Source: Massospora cicadina (lineage: Eukaryota > Entomophthoromycota > Entomophthoromycetes > Entomophthorales > Entomophthoraceae). Taken from it: a DNA stretch of 64,000 bases. A program made the translations under genes and the position numbers. Below are positions 37,690 through 52,185 of the stretch, one piece after another; positions within the stretch are counted from its first letter, which is position 1, and each line of letters starts with the position of its first letter. The notes under the pieces are model-generated. The model worked only from the letters and a program-made list of their open reading frames with translations. It ran no database searches and was not told the origin of the DNA. The DNA is taken from assembly GCA_022478985.1 (NCBI GenBank), contig JAKSZP010015881.1, positions 62,001 through 126,000 of the forward strand. The letters run 5' to 3'.

Positions 37690-40550
37690 GGTCATGTCTC
37701 AATGGGATACCAGCTGTACTCAGTCTCATCATGAACTTTTCAGGACACCAGAAACTGTAGGCGGCATCAGGATAGGCGGAAAGTAAGAACCGCATTAATA
37801 TAATATTGGGATTCGCCATCTACCATGACAGGCTCAGGATGGGGCGGCATGGGACCATCGAAGGGGGTCAGGAGGCACTCATTTAGATGCTGAACACTTT
37901 GATGGAAGGGGTAAGTCAGCCTGGTAAGCTGACGGACCATCTTCTTGATAACCTTGAAGGGTCCAACATGCTTGGTGCCTAAGTTTAACTAGGCTGCTTC
38001 AGGTGGATGTTCTTGGCGTTAACCATTACTAAGTCTCATGGCTTGTACTCAGGGCCTTTGCGGCGCTTGCGGTCAACATATGCTTTGTAGATCCTCACAG
38101 CGTCAACAAAATGAACCTTCAATGCCTTGTGTATGTCTCTTTCTATAGTGCTTATTGGCAGCTTCAACGGTGGACTCAATCCGCAGACTTAGATTGAAGC
38201 TGGGATTGTACCAGTAGTTTTCAAAAAAGGCGATGTTCCTGTAGATGTATGAGTAAGGTTATTATAGGCGAATTGCACCAGTGGAAGGTGAGAGGCCCAA
38301 TTGTTCTGTGCAGCGTTGGAATAACTACGCAAGAATTGCTCCAAACCTTGTTCACCCTCTCCATATACCCATCCGGTTGGGGGTAAAAGGGTGTAGAGCG
38401 GCTGTTTCAGATGCCTGAGATGAACAGTAAGGCTTCCCAGAACTGTGGCAGTAATTTTGTGGGTCGTGATCGCTGATAATCTCCTTTGAGAACTCTTGTA
38501 AACAAAAGATGTGGTCTACAAAAAAAGCGGGTTGTCTTGACTGAAGTAATGGTACTATTGCAGGGGATGAAATAAGTCATCTTTGTGAAACAGTCCACTA
38601 CAACCTTTACTGCATTATAACCCTGGGAAAAGGGGAGTTTCACAATAAAATTGACAGGCATTGATATCCTAGCGCCCTCCACAGCTTGGAGGGGAACAAG
38701 CAACCCAGATTTCTTCAAGCGCTATGCTTTAACCAGTTACACGTCAAACAGACTTAGTGAATTTTGACACATCTGTGGCAATACTCATACAACTGTAGGA
38801 GCGGCGTACCAACTCAAGCGTCTTATCCTTTCCAAGGTGGCCAGCAGTTGTAGGGTCATGAGCTTCACAAATCACCTCCTCTCTCAAGGGTCCAGGTAGT
38901 ACCCACCACTTGCCTTGATAAAGGATGACCATATCTAGCAACTGGTAACCTTTTTTCAGGAGTTCTCCATTTCTATGGAAGGCCTGTTTAATCTTGTCAT
39001 AGTTAGTCAAAAGGGATTGGGACAACATAACGCAGGCAGGGGTATCAGTATTCCCTTATAGAGGTTTCATCATAAGTAGAACGAAGGAGTTGGCCAGTGG
39101 GCTTTTCTTCACCTGTTTTGGAAGAAACACCAACTGGGTATTGTAGGCATCAACTAGTGTTGGGTCAGGAGCGAAGGCAGGTTTATGGGATAGGGCATCT
39201 GGTAATAGGTTTTGAGTACCCTTAATGACTATATCGGAAATCAAACACTGACAAGATTTCCAACCACTGGGACTGGTGAGGGGATAAATTCTGGGGATGT
39301 GGTAGTACATCAACGCCTTGTGGTAAGTGCGGACACTAAAGGGCCACTTGGACCCATGCAAATGGTGGCGCCAGTGCTGTACCGCCTCAACAACAGCAAG
39401 GAGTACTTTACCATAAATCGTGTAGATGAGCTGCGCATGGGACATCTTCTTAGGAAAGTAAGCAACAGGCCGTTCCATTCTTATCCTCCCCCTCCAGCAA
39501 GAGTGCATCTCCCACCGCAAAGTTGGAAGCGTCAGTGGCAATAATAAATGGGCGGCTGGGGTCTGCATGTGCTAACACTGGGCTGGACAAAAGTATGGAG
39601 CCAATGATGTGGAACGCGGCGTTGCATTCTGTGGTCTAACTGAAATTCTTCTTCCGTGATGTGGTGTAGAGAGGGGTGGCAACTTCTGAGAGCTAAGGTG
39701 GTGAACTTATTGTGAAAATTAGATGTCCAAGGAAGCTGCGTAGCTCTGTGAGAGATGAGGGAGTAGCCCAATTGCAGATGGCTGCTTCATTTTATGGGAC
39801 AATCATGTGGCCATGGGAGAAGATAATGTTATCTAAGAACTTAACCTTGGACTTTATAAACTCGAACTTGCTAGTCTTGATAGGAAGTTTGCCTGTGCAA
39901 GTCGCCGCATGATGGATACAATGTGGCGGGGTGAGATTCTGCATCTAGGGAGAAGACTAGTATGACATCCATATATGAGATCGCGCAGGTTCCTAAAAAG
40001 TATCTCAGGGCAGCATCCGAAACTCATAAGGAGGTGGTGGCATTTTTGAACTAAACAGCATGACCCTGAACTGTTAGATGCCTTTCTGAGTAAAAATCTG
40101 TCAACCGTTAATAATATTCTTTAATGAGCATCTGGTTGAAGGTGTTAAGGCATTTCAGCTTGCTGAACACCCTAGCCCTCTCCACGTAAGCTGGCAATCT
40201 TCTACTCCAGGGTGAGCAGTGGAGGTAAGGTATTGTGACGTTACTCAGATTGCCATAAGCAATGCAGGGATGTATGGAGACATTAGTTTTCTTTGCAAAT
40301 AGGAGGAGGAGCACACCGGCAAGGACCTCTTGAAGATTTGACCCTTAGAGCATTCCATCAACCCAAACATCTAAGGCAGCCTCCTCTCTCAAGCACAAGG
40401 GATAAATTGGAGAGAATATCTTCATGTGGTCAATGTTAAACTTAAATTTAAAGACAAAATTAGTGTGAAGAGGGTTTGGGAGGGCCTTAGAGGGATCAAA
40501 AAGGTCCGCATATCCGTGTATGCATTCAAGCTGGATAAATACCAAGGTTG
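37690..40550 (-). pseudogene. Chr-D pol: RT, RNase H, integrase, chromodomain (broken)
   Basis: Read downward. RT is heavily decayed: LDVWVDGML near 40.35 kb and the catalytic box as SYMDVILVFS (about 39.96 kb), where the second Asp is Val. RNase H (39056-39568): KKMSHAQLIYTIYGKVLLAV, WRHHLHGSKWPF and DALSHKP. Integrase: REEVICEAHDPTTAGHLGKD (39744-39028 region, H2-type finger, its Cys pair lost), NFIVKLPFSQGYNAVKVVVD, FAYNNLTHTSTGTSPFF. The C-terminus has KHVGPFKVIKKM, then the chromodomain, with EYSWYPIE at its end (about 37.70 kb). Chromodomains bind modified histones and steer integration into heterochromatin. In-frame stops throughout. Confidence 0.85.
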
Positions 40551-41158
40551 GGGTGACAGACGGTTATATTGAGGCTAAGCCCACCTTAGGAGATGGGCCC
40601 CACCTTTTAGGGAGCGCCATTGCGCTCACATCCAGGCAAGGGATGGTACCATGACTCCTCCAGGGAACTTGGCATATATAGTAGAGCCCACGAGGTTGGT
40701 GAAGATGTCAAATTATTACATCAGCCAACACCTGGATAAAGGGGTACAGGAGGTTTTTAATTGATGATAAGCTCTCTATAGAATACCCGTCGCCTGAAAC
40801 AAAAGAAACAGGTGATAGTACACAGTAGCTCGGAATGGTTCGAGATGAATCACCTTTCACAAACTGACCAACACCCAGAAGTAGATCCTGGGCCTCCTCC
40901 AGCTCTTGACATATGAAGTTTTCAGTAGCGACAGTGTCTCCAAAGTGAGAGCTTGGAAATTTTCCCTGCAGTGGAGAAAGTAGCCATGTTCAAGAATTAC
41001 GCAGAGAAGGATTTATTTTCTATGAAAGCCAAAGGAGGAGAGGATAGCTTCAAGCCCAGACGGTGGAGTGTAAGAAAGAGTATCCCCTGATGATTCAACA
41101 CCGTATGACTTCACATTAATAAAGAGTTTCAACATGATTTAAATGTAGTAGGGTAAAT

Positions 41159-43096
41159 CTCTTTTCCACTTAGAGTAACTTTTGAGAGATTTTAACTAAA
41201 AAGAAGTAAAAGCAGTCTAACTAGCCTACGCCTACCTCCCCTTTCACTCCCTGATGACCTTGGATTCTCCGCCAGCTGCTCACATGTGGGACAGTGGCAA
41301 AACCCCACCCATCATTATCCGTCTGTCAGGAAAAATCTCTTGGAGTGGTTCATTAAATCCCACTAAATCATCAGGTCAGTTCATTCCACCCAAAGATCTC
41401 GCCATCCACCTGGCATGTGCCCAGGCAGTACCTTGCAGCCCACTTGTTCTCCCCCAATCCCAGCTGCATTTCAGCCTTCAGGTCAAATATGGGAAATTAT
41501 TACCATATGAAAAGAAAGCCATTATTGACTTGGCCCAGGTGGTGATGCTGCCGACCAGTTTTATAGATTTCCGCCCCTATAAAGGGTATTTTGATCTAGG
41601 ATTTACTTGTGAAGCTGACGCCACCACTGTGGCCACCATATCCTTGTTTTTCGGGGCACCCCTATCCCCACAACGCGCACCTGGCTCCTCACTGACACCA
41701 CTATGGTGTTTCAGTTTGCAGGGTTACCCATTCACCTTTCCCCAGAGGTGCTCCATAAGGAGTTAATGGATGGTTTGGCCGCGTACAGATCCAACCTCAT
41801 CCTTCAGTTTGTGGTCCTCAATGGGGCCACTCGCCTCACTGGGCCTCGGGCGTTCACCATGATTAGCCCAAATTTTAATAAAAATGCTTTGTCAATTCCC
41901 CCATGCTGTCATTCCCTCTGCTTTTAACCACCCATTATGGGCCCGCGTTGAAAACAGGCGAACCATCTGCCCATCCTGCTTTGAGTTGGATCACTCAAAG
42001 CGTAAATGCCCTCTCTCAATGCTTCCGCTGGACCTGTGTTGTCTCCATCTGGCCCCCAGTTGGCCACACACCCCACTGCCTTTCTGGTATGGGATACAAT
42101 CATTCCCCCCGTCCCACAAAGCCTGCTACCACTACAGTGCCTGCAACTGCCAATCAGCCTCCTGCTCATTCCAGTGATATCTGCACCTCAACCAATCAGG
42201 AATCAGCTTGGACAACAGTTTGATCCCACATTATTATTCAATCACCAGCCACAGCCCATCAATAACCCCAATTTCCAATTCGACTTGAACCCATGATCTT
42301 CATTGGATGAAACTGATGAAATGGGCAATGTAATTGAAGATTTGAGAACCCAAATAGAAAAATTTATACAAGTACAGCACCCTATTCAGATCTCTTGGCA
42401 TTTTTACACCCTCCGACCAAACGCCTCTGTGTTCTGCTCTGACCACCAGCTCACTATTGCTGCAGCTAGAAAACCCAGTAATACTGACATCCATAAGATA
42501 GTTGATTTGTCAACATTGAGACTTGCCAAGGCTCTCCCTCCTCCCATTATTGCTCTGACCATAGCCTCACAGGGCAAACATGCCCTCCTAAACCTTCACA
42601 AACAAGCAAATGCCGCCATCCAGAAAGTTAGTATTATTTGAGGCCAATTAGAAAACCATCCGCGCCACCATAGCTTTATTATCCCAGCTTCCTTCCATCC
42701 GCTTTCATGTGGAGACATGCTTTTCCAGATACCTAAGTTCAATTTTTTATGCAGGTAATCTTGACAATCAGCCAACCATCAGCAAACTCATTCCCCATGT
42801 CGCTGATCACCCCACACCATTGCTCTCCAGTTTTGCCCACACTCTTGCCTATGAGGAGGACTCTGATCCTGAGGATGAGCCACCCAATCCCCCTTCCCCT
42901 TCCGCCATAGTGGGTTGAGTGACTCCTGGCTGTCCCACCTGGTTGGTTGTATTCTCGTTCAATTTCTGTTTCACTTACTTGCTTTGGGCGCTCAATAATT
43001 CTGTTCATATAGGTCCATTAGTTCATCTTTAGCTCTTCAAGCTTTTGTAATGTTCATCCCTGGTTGGCGTAACTTGAGGATGTAGACTTTTGAGTA
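41159..43096 (+). mobile_element. H-3, ORF1-only half-LINE
   Basis: A 1.94-kb unit with flanks TAGTAGGGTAA (from 41146) and TAGTAGGTTAA (from 43097), an 11-bp duplication with one mismatch. The 5' end CTCTTTTCCACTTAGAGTAA is followed by ACTTTTGAG, as in H-1. The 3' end has TTCATCCCTGGTTGGCGTAA, a diverged version of the shared tail. It lies in the gag region of Chr-D, in opposite orientation. Confidence 0.85.
41254..42918 (+). pseudogene. H-3 ORF1-like CCHC protein (broken, 555 codons)
   Basis: The first frame (41254-41690) starts MTLDSPPAAHMWDSG and runs through FIPPKDLAIHLA, LQVKYGKLLPYEKKAII and FIDFRPYKGYFDLGF. A frameshift near 41650-41700 leads to VFQFAGLPIHLSPEVLH and LTGPRAFTMISPNF. 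Another leads to HPLWARVENRRTIC and the canonical knuckle CPSCFELDHSKRKC (about 41968-42011). The next frame has MDETDEMGNVIEDL (42303) and FCSDHQLTIAAARKPS (to 42641), and the last (42709-42918) ends DSDPEDEPPNPPSPSAIVG. The conserved DEPPxxPSPS end is shared with H-2 and H-4. Only three or four lesions, so this is one of the better copies. Confidence 0.85.
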
Positions 43097-43475
43097 TAGT
43101 AGGTTAATATAATGCTCTATGTTTGGCAGTAGGGGGATCTTTATCACAAGAAACTACATTATTCAGGACAGCATAAAGAGTTCCTCTTAATCATCTTTTT
43201 CATGAATATCTAACCATTCCTGGATAGTGTCTGACAAGAAAGGTGACTCTGGAATGATAGGAAAGAGTTTTTAAACTGGGCTAACTGGTATGGCAGGGTG
43301 GACAGGAATAATAGGTTCTTTAAAGGCAACCAAAGGTTTGTGGCTAAAGTGAAGTAAGTGCTCTGAGTCAAATGGGTTAGACTTACTAGTCCCCTCAAAG
43401 AATTGAGGACAAAAGTGAGGGGTACTCTGTGGAGTGCAGCGGTACAGAGCCAGTAGTGAGAGACCCCAATATAAT

Positions 43476-43764
43476 TTTTAATTTTCTTATGAGGCATGCC
43501 AACCAGGGGACAGACATTACCAAAGCGTATAAAGCGACAAAACAAAAACTGAACAAACTAACTAAAATCTCAGATTGAAAGAAAACGACCATTCAAAGAA
43601 TGGGCGGATATAACTATTGAGACACCTATCTACCAGGTGGGATAGCGCCGAGGCGCTCATCCTACCATGGCGGAAGGGGAGGGGGATTGGGGGGCTCTTC
43701 CTCAGACTCATTCACCTCTTTGGTGAGAGCACGAGCCAAGGAGGAGAGCAAAGGGGTGGGGTGA
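43476..43764 (-). mobile_element. H-4, 5'-truncated half-LINE
   Basis: A 289-bp insert flanked by a perfect 19-bp duplication TGAGAGACCCCAATATAAT (43457-43475 and 43765-43783). On the minus strand it carries only the last ORF1 codons (ending PSAMVG, stop at 43657-43659) and the 3' UTR with CTGTCCCCTGGTTGGCATGC. 5' truncation with an intact 3' end and long target duplication is typical of LINE-type target-primed reverse transcription. The perfect duplication suggests it is among the youngest insertions here. Confidence 0.92.
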
Positions 43765-44697
43765 TGAGAGACCCCAATATAATGGAGGTTTTGGTCTCAC
43801 CTTCCAGAGAGCCCATTGCTGGTTCTAAGCGGTGCTGGGAGAGTACAGAAGAGGATATTCTATGGTCAGGTTGGAGGTGCCCAAAACAGCTAGCCTCTTA
43901 GCTGGATATTTCACCATGAGATCTGAAACTTGACTGGTGTAAGATGTACCAATATAGGTGCCCTGATGGTGCACCACAGAGATGGAATTGGCAAGTTATA
44001 AATCTGAATTTCCCGTGACAATTAGACTTGGAAGCACAGAGAATGTTGGACAACAGAGACGCAAGCATGGAGCACGTCCCAGATAAGAAGGGGGAGGGTT
44101 ATCCCATATGTCAAGGCCAGCACCAGTGTTATCTAGGGACTTGCGAAGGAGGGCCATTTTCAACTATTCAAGAGACTCCAACATTAACTCTTCTCTTGGA
44201 ACAGACGCAATAACTGTGCCATTGTGAAATCTCCTAGGCAAAGTGGATAAAGAATTTATAGTCCCAAAGGTGGCAGGAGAAACGCGCGTTGTTTGACAAA
44301 GGTTTTAAAAACTGGGAGAGATTCCAGGAGAGATCTATTTAATTCACCAGTAATGAGTAACCATTGGTAAGCTCCCTCTGAATTCTCATGGAGTTGCAGC
44401 TGGAAAAAAGACCTCAGCTAAGTACTTGCCTTGAGACTTCTGGTAAGCCTAAGGCTTGAAAACGTAGTGAATATCTCTTTTTAAAATTTTGAATTTCCTG
44501 TAGGGGAAGATTAGGCTTGTAGTGGCAGGTCTGCACACTGTATGAGCATCTTAAGTGAGGGGAACAGCGCAGCACCATCATCGCACCCTTTGAAGAAGGT
44601 AACAACCAAGGCCAGGAGGGAAACCAAAGTACCAGCTCAGTGCACCGCTTCAAAGATGACTACTCTGAGAGGGTTGGGCTAACTCTAGCCACCCAAC

Positions 44698-45171
44698 TGG
44701 GGAAGAAACTCACAATATAAAATTGAGGCTTTTCTCTAAGATTTCAAAGAAAATGGAGCTCAGGAGATTGCATTAGGAAAAGCGCCAGGAAAAAGGTGCC
44801 AAAACAAGGAAAAGTGACTCAGAAAGAGAAAGTAACATCCTAGGCAATACAAGTCATGTTTACATATAAATTTTGTATATAAAACGCACACCAAACTGAC
44901 GATAACCATCAAGAATATGAGTCCCTGTGAGCTGAGGAAGGTAGGATAAAGAACTGCGGTAAAACGCGGCAATTTAAGACGTGGTGGATTTGGCAGATTA
45001 GGCTGCGGTGTGGGGGGCAGGTTCACGCCCAATTTTGGAGTTATCCCAGAGTGGGAAAAGGACTCCGACTTCATGAAGGTTTCAACCAAGATATTGTTTA
45101 TAGAAAATGGACAGGAAAGTGTGGTTAATTTGAGCAAATACTCCCTAAACTCTATTGAGATTTAACTGTTT
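44698..45171 (-). repeat. Chr-D 5' LTR, left part (split by L-3)
   Basis: Matches 36691-37160 of the 3' LTR. It breaks at the 17-bp duplication TTGAGATTTAACTGTTT, whose second copy begins the right part. Confidence 0.78.
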
Positions 45172-45342
45172 TTTAGTACAGATGGTCCCAACCCGAGGGG
45201 GATTCATCGATGTTTATTGAATTACGCCTGGGCTCCTAAGAGCCTGAGGCGAGGGAAGGGGAGGGAGGAGGCATCGAGAAAGGGAGGGGGTTTGCACGCC
45301 AGAGCCGTGCTGCAGTGACAACTGAGCGGGGAGGGCTGGCTA

Positions 45343-48934
<3,592 letters not shown>

Positions 48935-48981
48935 GGGGACTCATAGCTGTTCCCCTCCATGACCTGGGGGGTTGCCAGCGC

Positions 48982-51680
48982 TTAAACCTGCTGCTGTGAG
49001 GCGGCTACTTTTGAGTCCTTTAGCTTGACTATTAGCTGCAATCCGTGAGGAGCGTCGAGGGTTCTGAGGGGAAGGAGAGGGTGGGGGGCGGAGGACCCAG
49101 TAAGCCAGCCTAGGATGCTGCCCCCGCTCTGTTGCAGGGGAAGAACCTGAGGGTGCTCAATGGTGACCTCCGCGGTGTCCCCATTTGATGAGTCTGAGTC
49201 CATAATTACTTCCTCCAACACTGAAAAGGATCCGCGTGAAATGGACTGTGGGGTTGGGGTAGGACTCTTTGAAGTGGCACTTCTACCGCAGGCCGCAGGT
49301 TGCCAGTCCATGCTGGTGGGCATAGCTCCATTGGGAGCTGAGGGTTGATGCGATAAATCGCTGGTGGAGGTTGGTGGGGGTGCCCGGAGCCCTGAGTGGG
49401 GGTGTCTGACGAGGGGCACCCTGTGGGAGATGCCTTGCGCTTGGTGAGAGAGGGAGTTGACTCTGGGAGATTGGAGGGGGTGCCCACTGGAAGGGGGCAT
49501 GAGCGCGAAGGTATCCCATACCAATAGTGGGGTTAGCTGTTTCAACTGCTAGGCGTAAGGCCTCAGGGGACAGGTCTTGAACGGGAACCCATTGTGTGGG
49601 TTGTGGAATTGCTGCTGCAGCCACGTGGGATCGTTTTTGGCCTGGTTTAGGCCCCTGGGTGGTGGCTAAGAGGGCTTTTTATCGAGCTGTGCAGCCACTA
49701 TACAAGTGTCCAAGGGCATTACACCATGAACACCGGGGGCGCGCCTGATCAGGGTCGACAAAAAAGATCTCAGGGCATGCCCCAACTACCGCCACACGAG
49801 GAATAACCTCAATGTTGCGGGATACAGTGGGGAGGGGATGAACGACGCCCTAGCAGTGCGAGCTCTTTGAGTGGGAGCATAGTAAGAGGGGACGCTAAAG
49901 TCCACTGAAAACAGATCCAAACTCCTTTAAACCACGATGGAGTTCCAGTTTAAGAGCTCAGGATCAACAGTCGGTGGTAGGTTGGAAAAAGTAACCCATG
50001 AAATTTTCTCCAGGTGAGAGCGTGTGCGGGAGATGCGAAGAGATCCACGCGGAATAATGACCTGGAGGGTGGCAGCATGGTCAGCAAGGGTAGCTTCAGT
50101 GAAGCCCACATCGATGTGTGGCCCTCCACTGATTCATGGATGGTGGTGTTAATTGGGAATGTCTCCGCAATCGCTGCAAAGTATGATAAGTAATCCTCTG
50201 TATAGAATTCAACAGTGTTATGCCCATAATAAAGGCGAATTGCATAAGAGAGTTGAGTGAGGTAGAGCTTTTTGCGCTCTAGTTTCAGCCCATTTATTCT
50301 AAACATCAGCAATAAACGCCACTTCACAGGGATCAGCTTTGGGTAGCGTTGGTGCCAGATGTTTTTGCCACGCCCCAGTGGCTCCTTTGGTATGTTTGTG
50401 TTTGCTTTGGGCTGCAATTGGGGTTGAGTGTGAGCTGGTGGTTTGGACAAGTTTGTGGAGTTCCTTTGTTGCTGGAATGTTACAGCAGTTGCTGGCGTCA
50501 TATTAAATTGAGGGGCGGATTGTTGGGCCTTGCTAAATTGGGGAGGCCCATCCAGATTAGAATTAACTCCAGCCAATTGGGAGGAGGGAGATATTTCATC
50601 ACCATCCCAATCTATTTGGGTAAATTCAGCCCGAGTATTTGCTGTGATTTCATGGGCAAAACTCACTGGCTGATTGGTGAATTGGTAGTTTTCAGCATAT
50701 GGAGATAAAGTGCAGACTTGAGAAGTGCTGATTATGGGGTTTAAGTGGGACGGGTGAGATTGGAACTGGTGTGAAGTTCCAAAATCTGAACCATTTAAAT
50801 CCCCATTGGGAAGAGTATATTGTCCCAATTTGGTGCTTAGTGAACCAGAATGTGCGGCTAATCCAACCTTACATCCGAGGGTTTGGGGGCCAGGTGATTG
50901 TTGGGCCTCACTAAATTGGGGAGGTCCATCCAGATTAGAATTAACTCCAGCCAATTGGGAGGAGGGCGATGTTCCATCACCATCCCAATCTATTTGGGTA
51001 AATTCAGCCCGAGTATTTGCTGTGATTTCGTGGGCAAAACTCACTGGCTGTTTGGTGAATTGGTCGTTTTCAGCATATGGAGATAAAGTGCCGACTTGAG
51101 AAGTGCCAATTACGGGGTTTAAATGGGACGGGTGAGATTGGAACTAGTGTGAAGTTCTAAAACTCGAACTATTTGAATCCTCATTGGGAAGAGTAGATTG
51201 TCACAATTTGGTGCTTAGTGAACCAGAATGTGCGGCTAATCCAACCTTACATCTGAGGGTTTGGGGGACAGGTAGCTGGGTATCGCCCTTCATGGAGGGA
51301 GCCAGGAACACGGCGTCAGCAATAATAGATGGGGCTGAATTAGCTGACACAATGGGGGAGGTAAATGCCTGGATGGGCTGAGTTGCATTCAACTGAGCAG
51401 ACGCCATTAAAACAGCGTGGGTGATGGCCTCCTTGGTTGGAGGGGGCCCAGCGGGTTGGTGGAAGGCAGCGCACACAGAGCTGCTAGGCGTGCAGGTTGC
51501 GGAAGTGCGATCAGGTGAACTGGCGCTAGTTGAAGTAGCTCCAGGTTGGGGGTGGTGCCTGCTTTCATGGCTGCTGCTTGAGAGCGGGTGATTCTGGTTG
51601 ACCCTGAGGTGGGTAACCGAGGGTTGCTTCATTTGGGGTGGTGCTGTCTCGTTTGGCATAGCCTTCGGGTTCTTTTGCAA
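48982..51680 (-). pseudogene. L-3 ORF1, CCHC protein with internal duplication (broken)
   Basis: One frame from 51680 to 49950 starts MQKNPKAMPNETAPPQMKQP and has only two stops (TGA at 51201-51203, TAG near 51147). It is low in complexity at first (Ser, Pro, Gln), then carries a 126-residue tandem duplication, then a folded-looking part (KWRLLLMFRINGLKLERKKL, AIRLYYGHNTVEFYTEDYLS) that lines up with the DLGF domain of the half-LINE ORF1. After a frame change comes a canonical knuckle CSWCNALGHLYSGC (about 49690-49733), preceded by FFVDPDQARPR. A further frame (49624-48982) is Pro/Ser/Gln-rich and ends ASQQQV at 48982. The alternative ATG at 51693 closes after about 40 codons. Confidence 0.78.
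50520..51275 (-). repeat. 378-bp tandem duplication inside L-3 ORF1
   Basis: Unit 1 is 50520-50897, unit 2 is 50898-51275, both starting TTGTTGGGCCT (plus strand). The period is 378 bp, exactly 126 codons, so the frame is kept. The units differ at scattered bases, e.g. CAG in unit 1 is TAG (stop) in unit 2 near 51147. Confidence 0.93.
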
Positions 51681-51785
51681 GGTTTCCCGCCATATTTGCT
51701 AATAGTTTTCATAAATCTCTTTAGTGGAGCTAAATTTCAGGCTGAATTGATTTTTGAAAAGTGATGCTTAGCAGAAAGAGATCCT

Positions 51786-52185
51786 TTGAGATTTAACTGT
51801 TTATCTGAGAAAAGCAAAATCTCTCTCAGCTTGGGCTTAAGGTCCAAAGAAAAGATTTGCAATGGTTCCAAAGTGATTAACAAAACCTGATACAAGATGT
51901 AAAATTTTCGCTTTTTGACAAAATTGAAAATTTTACAAATTAAGCCAAATTCTGCAACTTCATGACGCGTGATTTTCTGAAATTTGGGTCGATTTTGACT
52001 GGATTTTCTGCCTCTGGCAAGTTGTTTCCTCAACCCTGGCTGACAAAGCCAGAACCCATTTCTGGTCAATGACCTTAAAGAGGTCATCATTCACCTTTAA
52101 GAATTCTGGTTTTGATTCCATGGGCTTATTTATCTTCGCTTTAGTGGTGCGTTCAACACCAGAACATATGTCACTAACTGTGATA
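51786..52185 (-). repeat. Chr-D 5' LTR, right part
   Basis: Continues the LTR broken by L-3. It matches 37150-37523 of the 3' LTR, including the CAGAACCCATTTCTGGTCAA block. Minus-strand start TATCACAGTTAGTG, against TGTCACAGTTATTG in the partner (G to A at the second base). Confidence 0.78.

Larger units (their letters stand above)
40551..44697 (-). pseudogene. Chr-D gag/protease region, interrupted by H-3 and H-4
   Basis: The remainder of Chr-D between the 5' LTR and RT: 40551-41145, 43110-43457 and 43784-44697. No protease DSG or zinc knuckle could be read with confidence. Short open pieces on the minus strand (e.g. 44414-44653 and 43210-43545) may be gag, by position only. The minus strand next to the 5' LTR reads TTGGGTGGCTAGAGTTAGCC, a possible PBS unlike that of the other gypsy elements. 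Confidence 0.5.
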
